From positions 4,315,035 to 4,379,034 of the forward strand of contig NW_002060946.1 of the NCBI RefSeq assembly GCF_000150275.1: a stretch of 64,000 nt of DNA, given 5' to 3'. This document shows, piece by piece, positions 58,107 to 64,000 of the stretch. Numbering within the stretch: position 1 is the first letter of the stretch; each line of letters opens with the position of its first letter. The notes under the pieces are model-generated. The model did not search any database. It was not told the origin of the DNA and was given only the letters and a program-made list of their open reading frames with translations. The position numbers and the translations under genes are program-made. The stretch comes from Trichoplax adhaerens (lineage: Eukaryota > Placozoa > Uniplacotomia > Trichoplacea > Trichoplacidae).

Positions 58107-61100
58107 CTAGTTGTAATGAATAAAAATTGAAGTACTTCTGTAATCTAACCGTTGAGTACACCACGTCTCGTTAAAAGGTGTTACTTGACCGGATGAAAAC
58201 ATTTCCCAACCAGCCTGTGCAATCATGGCTCCATTATCGATACAGTACCTTAATAATAATTATTATAAATAAAATGTATGTATAAGTGTAGGCTGTCTCC
58301 AGCTATAACGAAAGATACGTGGTTCTATTCTTTGTTATGAATACCTTTACAATACGAGTATAATTAATTAATTAATCAACCTTTCATCCGTGGCGCATAA
58401 AGTAGCCCCTCTCTCTTCAACCATTTCACGCATCATTTGCTGAAGTCGTTCGTTGCCTAACAAGATAGAGTAAAAATAACGATAACGTATTCTAAAGGTC
58501 AATTTAAGATAGTATCTTGCGAGAAAGATTATTCCACTGTATGCTTACATCCTACACCGCCAACAATTAATACTTCATTAGAACCGCAATGAGCCATAGC
58601 GCGCTCTAAAATTTTTACATGACGATAAATTTAGTGAGCATGTATTCATTACCTTATACTTTGCGGTAATACGAATCAATGAAGTTATATATGAATAGAT
58701 TTTCAAAGCAAATACTGTCATAGTAATCATAAGCATACCAGTAATTTCCACGAGCATTGCAAATAAAGTTTCTTGAAGTGAAAAACATAAATCTTCGGGT
58801 GTACATTCACCACCGTCTAACTTCTTTTGAGCTATATCCTGCAGTAATAATAAAATTCTGGTAGCATACATTGTAGCCACTTTCTGCACTATCAAATATT
58901 CAAAATTATGTTAATATACCTCGATATATGATAATATCCCGGAAAAGGAAACATCCATACCTTTGACTGTATAAGGCAGTTCGATAAATTTTTTACCTCT
59001 AGTCCACACATGAGAGCACATAAGTAGTTATGATAATTGACATGCTAATTACTGTATGTATACAGAAAATCAATTTCAACCTTTTTGCCATTTGTTCAAT
59101 ATTATAACCCGGACTAGGGTCGTTGGAGAGCTATTAGAAAGGAAGGAGATGCTTACATGGTTTCGTCTAATAAATTCGTGGATTATCAGGAAGTGAAAAT
59201 AAAGCATAGACTATGATTACTTTTAGGACACGAGCAAATCGATCAAGGCAATTTCCAACAGCAATATCGATGGTTTCACCGAAAATTCGATATCTATTCA
59301 TTAAATAGGCTATAACCTATAAAAATCAATAATATAAAAAGGGATAAAATTCTCTTACCATTGATGCTAAATTTAGTATTTTTTTTCTAGCAAGTACTAT
59401 AGTATGGATCCCATCTACTGTAAGTAGTTGAAAATGGGGACAACGTTTAAGATGATGTTGCTCTTTCGTATTTCATTTTTTGACACAAAAGCATAGATAT
59501 GTATAATCTAAATAGTATACCTGTGTATTGCCACCACTAACATATAATACAGTTGGATTATCTGCTCCAGTTACTAAACGACCCATTTCGATATCTGAGA
59601 GTTATATTGTTAAAGACAAATACTCCATGTAGTAACAGAAGAGTAAATCTTATCGTTACACTCTGTCACCATGATCATTCTCAAGGATAAGTATAAATTG
59701 CACTAAAATTGAGCATGAGTTTGTAAAATTTTCGAATGGAGATAGATACGTGCTATGCAATGATTAACAGCTACTATTGGCTTGTTCCATAGCTGCGCAA
59801 CCGTTCTTGCAACAATAGCTACAGCAACCAAAGGAGCACCCATGCCAGGCCCTAGAAAAGTATCATTTCATTAGCAACAAAGATAGAGTAAATAATATTA
59901 TAAAGTTGCTGTCATTGTTGTAATTCTGTCTTCTGTATATAAGACTATAATTGCAGTACCTTTTGTATAACAGACGCAGTCAATTTCATCTGGCGTAACA
60001 TCAGCGTTGTCTAGTGCTCTATTTGAATAGGCAACGATAGTTTTTATTTACCAATTGGATAAGCAAAATTGTTAAAAAATTCTAGTTTGATTATTACAAT
60101 TTCTTATCTAACATATATGTTTGGCAATTTTCTATGATAAAGTTAGTATTAATACAGGATATTTTTAAAGCAATCCAAATTAGTATGCCATTACTTTCGT
60201 AAGACGCTCAGTATATGATCCCTATGATGCTTAGCAGTATCCCTCGGTTGAAATCCTAAGTGACAGGATGATATAGAAATATTAATAAAAATAAATTACA
60301 TACTGTAAACAAGTATCTCTATTTGTTGTATAGTACGTACTATAAGTATACGTAGGTCATACATACACGTAATTAGTAAACGCTGAAATCTTGATCACTA
60401 ATTACTTAATACGATAAGATCGTCAACTAAACCTTCTGAAAGTATCACTCTCATACTACGTCAAGATTGAATAGATGGTGGACATCATGGTGTGGAAATT
60501 TTTCTATAGCAATTAAAGACTGATCTCTTGCAAGATGTAGCTCGAATACAATCATTCATTTGATCGATTAATAAGACATACGTTAGCATGCATATTACAG
60601 TTATTGCTGTTAAAGTCTATAAGGTAGCTGTGAGACATACGTAAGCATGCATATTACGGTTATCGATTAATAAGACATACGTAAGCATGCATATTACAGT
60701 TATTGCTGTTAAACTCTATTTGCTAACTGTGTTAACTCACTCCCAATATGTAGTCAAAGAGTAGTCATCTATTAAATCGATATGTAAAATCTGAGCGTAA
60801 AAACAGTAATCTCCATTAATTATTAATTAATTCTATCCATTGGTAAGGTGTAAACATGTACGAGTACTTTATAGTAGGTATCAGAACTGTGTAATCGGAC
60901 CCAAGCTCACAACTGCTTAATTTTGCAATCATTTGTAGAGGTCTGGAAGGTAGTGTATTGCAAAATTAATTGCTTCTATTGTACAGTAAATAGCGTTTTT
61001 GATAGTAAAGTTAACGCCTTTCAATATCGAGTAGAGTAGAAAAGTAATCATCCATTTTGATCAAGCTCACCACTGCTTAATTTTGCGAACCATTTGCAGA

Positions 61101-61465
61101 GGTTTGGTTGTTAATGTATTGCAAAACTATTTGCTTCTACTGTACAGTAAATAACGTTTTTGATAACAAAATTAACGCCTTTCAATATCGAATAGAGTAG
61201 AAAAGTAGTCATCCATTTTGATCCATTACTAATTGTACTGCATCTATTTGTTACACAACGATCTGACATTTCTATTAGTAAGACATGATATCAGCATCTA
61301 CTCATTGCACATTAGGCGCCACCTGCTGCAAGGTTACTAGCAAGACCTACCTTGACCTGGTGGTGTTATATAAGTATGGCGAACATTGGATAATACTTTC
61401 CCATCTCGGATTATGCCAATACCTAATTTATTAGCACTGCCTTCAAAGCCAATAGCAGTAACCAT
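58107..61465 (-). CDS. OSGEP: OSGEP/Kae1, KEOPS tRNA threonylcarbamoyladenosine synthase
   Basis: Twelve exons join in frame: 61351-61465 (ATG at 61465), 60195-60255, 59960-60018, 59750-59851, 59521-59594, 59221-59316, 59081-59130, 58920-58998, 58739-58838, 58549-58605, 58381-58456 and 58107-58248 (TAG), 336 residues against 335 in human. Signatures run in order: [49 protein letters not shown], the metal motif NHCIAHIEMGR (HxxxH kept; Ala replaces the usual Gly), [82 protein letters not shown], and [16 protein letters not shown]. The enzyme transfers threonylcarbamoyl to A37 of ANN-decoding tRNAs within KEOPS. Intron 1 (60256-61350) carries tandem duplications. Confidence 0.95.
60573..60715. 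repeat. Three copies of a ~40-base unit in OSGEP intron 1
   Basis: AGACATACGT(T/A)AGCATGCATATTAC recurs at about 60574, 60633 and 60673. The first and third copies continue with GTTATTGCTGTTAAA; the second ends at GGTTATCG. The copies contain the palindrome GCATGC. Confidence 0.75.
60902..61222. repeat. Tandem duplication of a 160-base unit in OSGEP intron 1
   Basis: Copy 1 (60902-61061) and copy 2 (61062-61222) are adjacent direct repeats, both running from CAAGCTCAC(A/C)ACTGCTTAAT to TCATCCATTTTGAT with scattered substitutions. Such a recent duplication lies wholly in the intron. Confidence 0.85.
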
Positions 61466-62095
61466 TGCTAGTGATCTCGATTGATTTATTCTTGTTCGCT
61501 ATAGATGATTGGATTTCTTGCTCAGCTTCGATGAGCGATTTGCATCTATGCAGAAAGAAAATAGAGTATGATTACTCGAATGGCCAGCCTTGTCTCTCTT
61601 CTTGCAGTGTATACCTTATACGCTGATGGACTATTTCCAACACTTATCTTGAATATGACTTCGATCCAGCGATACTATAGCGTGTAGTAAACATGGCATT
61701 TGTACCATAGTAAATGGTGTTAATAGACTGAAATAGTCCTACAGCCTATCGTCACTACTATGCGAAAATCACTCGTTTCGCATACTATCGTCATAGAGCA
61801 TCGTGGACACCACCCTCGTTTATTAGACATAGACTGACTTCATTAGCATCTCCAGGTGGATTCCATTTTACTACTTTAGTATCGCGGACGGGGACATTCA
61901 ATATGAGGTTGGACGGTTCCTATGGTTGCAAACGCCAGCTTTGGCTAGACTATCGTTATGGCGCTTTGCTATCATAAAATCGACCAGCAGAATGTCCACT
62001 TCATCCTGCACCGAAGACATTAGACGATAGCATAGCTAATTTGTTTATTTAATCCACTTCATCATCTCCCATCTCCCATATTAATTAATAATTAA
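61466..62095. other. Intergenic, OSGEP 5' side to minisatellite
   Basis: About 630 bases upstream of OSGEP (minus). It is somewhat less AT-rich than average. No coding exon is recognised; the OSGEP promoter presumably lies here. Confidence 0.45.
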
Positions 62096-62655
62096 TCAAG
62101 TCAAGAAGGAAGAGCTTGCACAATCCAGTCAAGAAAGAAGGGCTGCACAATCCAATCAAGAAGGAAGAGCTTGCATAATCAAGTCAAGAAGGAACAGCTT
62201 GAATAATCAACTCAAGAAGGAAGAGCTTGCACAATTAACTCAAGAAGGAACAGCTTGCATAATCCAATCAAGAAGGAAGAGCTTGCATAATCAAGTCAAG
62301 AAGGAACAGCTTGCATAATCAACTCAAGAAGGAACAGCTTGCACAATTAACTCAAGAAGGAACAGCTTGCATAATCAACTCAAGAAGGAAAAGCTTGCAT
62401 AATCAAGTCAAGAAGGAAAGGCTTGTACAGTCAAGTCAAGAAGGAAAAGCTTGCACAGTCAAGTCAAGAAGGAAAAGCTTGCACAATCAACTCAAGAAGC
62501 AAGAGCTTGCACAATCAACTCAAGAAGGAAGAGCTTGCACAATCAACTCAAGAAGGAAGAGCTTGCACAATCAACTCAAGAAGGAAGGAAGAGCTTGCAC
62601 TATCAACTCAAGAAGGAAAAGCTTGCATAATCAAGAAGGAAGAGCTGGGATGCTT
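62096..62655. repeat. 28-base minisatellite, about 20 copies
   Basis: The unit is TCAAGAAGGAAGAGCTTGCA plus CAATCAAC, repeated about 20 times with substitutions such as AACAGC for AAGAGC. Single units recur, spread out, near 62807, 62934 and 63027. Because 28 is not a multiple of 3, three units (84 bases) are needed before the reading repeats, and two plus-strand frames stay open for over 110 codons (62311-62670 and 62423-62767), giving a 28-residue amino-acid repeat. This is likely a by-product of the repeat, not a gene. Confidence 0.85.
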
Positions 62656-63216
62656 CTCGTTCAAGGCTAAACTTGATCTCTTTACTGCTTCTATCGTTCT
62701 CCTTATTTCATACACTTTGGATGCTACCTACCTCATCCTGCACCGAAGGTATCAGACGATAGAATAGCTAATTTATTTATTTATTCCACTTCATCATCTT
62801 CCTTAATCAAGTCAAGAAGGAAGAGCTTGAGTGCTTCTCACACGTTGGATGCTACCTCATCCTGCACCGAAGGTGTCAGAGAATAGAATAACTAATTTAT
62901 TTATTTTTTCCACTTCATCATCTGCCTTAATCAAGTCAAGAAGGAAGACCTTGGACGCTTCTTCTTGAAGGCTGAATTTTGTCTGTTTACTGCTTCTACT
63001 GTCTTCCTTATTTCACACACATAAAGTCAAGAAGGAAGAGCTTGGGCGCTTCTTGTTCAAGCCTAAACACCTTGGTCTCTTTACTGCTTCTATCATTATT
63101 GCACATATTGGATGCTACTATTGGAAACACTTTGATGACTCGATGGTAATAGTGTTAGCTAAACAAGGCTGATATCGTGGAACCTAATTCATTGCTTCAA
63201 GCTTGCATTCAACATC
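62656..63216. other. Intergenic with dispersed minisatellite units
   Basis: A ~130-base module (GATGCTACCT, CATCCTGCACCGAAGG, AATTTATTTATTT, CCACTTCATCATCT, then a minisatellite unit AATCAAGTCAAGAAGGAAGA) recurs with changes near 62717, 62845 and partly 62005. It links the satellite to the next gene and probably includes that gene's promoter. Confidence 0.55.
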
Positions 63217-64000
63217 ATGGCCGTTCTTTCATTCAATGTTCGCACTATCTACAGTAGTATACCACAAGCTATCGGTGCTATCACCTTGTTTATTTGTATA
63301 GCTTTAGCCGAAAGTTTAATTGCTTCACTAAAAGCTGAAACCAAGAAATATCGAGCATTTCGAGCTCAATTTTTAATGATCGTTCAAGTTTTACTCTTGA
63401 TTGCAATACGGTTTATATGGGTACGAGTCAATGTTAATAAATGGTCAGGTCAATTTTGTAAATATTATTTACCTACGATTTTACGCTATCTATTAATCCT
63501 TTATTTCAGCCTTGTACAAGTAGCCTTTATTATTGGTACATGGCTAATGACAAATGATAAGAATTACTATAATCGTTCAATGTGTTTCATCATTTCACTT
63601 TGTTTGGGCTCGTTTTTTTGCCTACTATGTCTTGTTATTTTTATCGATCTCATCAATTATTTCAATCTTTGGCATCATTCACAAGAATTACGATTATCCA
63701 ATAATTCCAAATGGCGAGTATTAACTACAATTACGGTCTTTCTTTGTATCACTTGCGTTATCGTTTTTACTCTCTCGCGATCGCCTTATATCCAAACAGT
63801 AAATGTATCATTACGTCGTTTTCGCCGTGGTCAGCAAGGTATGGTTATCGCTCATCTCTGTAATATCCACCTCGGCCCCAACATTGATCAATCCTACTTA
63901 CAAAGTATCGTTGAAACCACCAATTCTGTTCATCCAGATTTCATTTTCTTAAATGGTGAACTCTTCAATCATGATGTTAATCAATTGATTCCATTGTTGC
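63217..64000 (+). CDS. TMPPE-like transmembrane metallophosphoesterase, 5' part only
   Basis: An uninterrupted frame of 261 codons starts with ATG at 63217 and runs off the window. About five hydrophobic segments fill the first 200 residues, including ITLFICIALAESLIA, FLMIVQVLLLIAIRFIWV, LILYFSLVQVAFIIGTW and VFLCITCVIVFTL. A calcineurin-like phosphoesterase domain then starts at about residue 210. The order membrane region plus phosphoesterase is that of TMPPE and related bacterial YkuE-type proteins. The first metal motif, normally D-x-H (SDIHLGP), is LCNIHLGP here: N216 replaces Asp and H218 is kept. The second, normally GD, is GEL: G247 followed by E248. The metal site may be weakened or lost. 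The third motif (GNH) lies beyond the window. No intron has been met. Confidence 0.75.
   Translation, partial: MAVLSFNVRTIYSSIPQAIGAITLFICIALAESLIASLKAETKKYRAFRAQFLMIVQVLLLIAIRFIWVRVNVNKWSGQFCKYYLPTILRYLLILYFSLVQVAFIIGTWLMTNDKNYYNRSMCFIISLCLGSFFCLLCLVIFIDLINYFNLWHHSQELRLSNNSKWRVLTTITVFLCITCVIVFTLSRSPYIQTVNVSLRRFRRGQQGMVIAHLCNIHLGPNIDQSYLQSIVETTNSVHPDFIFLNGELFNHDVNQLIPLL

Noticed and set aside
62311-62767. Two long frames across the 28-base minisatellite as protein genes
   Set aside because: Both frames give the same offset repeat; openness comes from the repeat itself.

Overview
The window looks like nuclear DNA of a small-genome, AT-rich, intron-rich animal. Genes are split into short exons by GT-AG introns (many about 75-300 bases, a few of 2-4 kb), and several families are animal-type (NCOA5-like, PPP1R16/TIMAP-like, CFAP90-like). 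A placozoan such as Trichoplax fits the gene spacing, base composition and conserved but divergent proteins. That assignment is inference, not proof. I saw no tRNA, rRNA, CRISPR array, operon or bacterial feature.

Twelve genes were rebuilt by joining exons on reading-frame phase and family similarity. From left to right: MPHOSPH6 (+, first exon not found), a TMEM64-like membrane protein (-), METTL9 (+), a CFAP90/C5orf49-like ciliary protein (-), a large protein with two RUN domains, a C1 zinc finger and a Rubicon-homology zinc domain (-), a Cwc2-type spliceosome protein with an added WW domain (+), an NCOA5-like protein (-), CNEP1R1 (+), MED10 (-), a PPP1R16-type PP1 targeting subunit with a CaaX tail (+), OSGEP/Kae1 (-), and the 5' part of a TMPPE-like phosphoesterase that runs off the right end (+). 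Strands alternate almost perfectly, so most neighbours are convergent or divergent pairs. The genes share no pathway; they cover RNA processing, transcription, tRNA modification, membrane traffic and phosphatase targeting.

The rest is intergenic or intronic and rich in repeats: a ~2 kb satellite-like block (10.9-12.85 kb), a 28-base minisatellite (62.1-62.65 kb), duplications of about 160 bases, and dense clusters of the self-complementary word TACTGTAC/GTACAGTA. Two of those clusters sit immediately upstream of the CNEP1R1 and MED10 start codons. The long stretch 4.7-10.5 kb holds no gene I can recognise.

The best leads are the tandem-RUN Rubicon-homology protein, the WW-Cwc2 protein, the TMPPE-like protein with altered metal-binding motifs, and the promoter-proximal palindrome clusters. 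Exon borders were called by eye. Two places (the first RUN domain and both ends of the NCOA5-like gene) do not join cleanly and are flagged.
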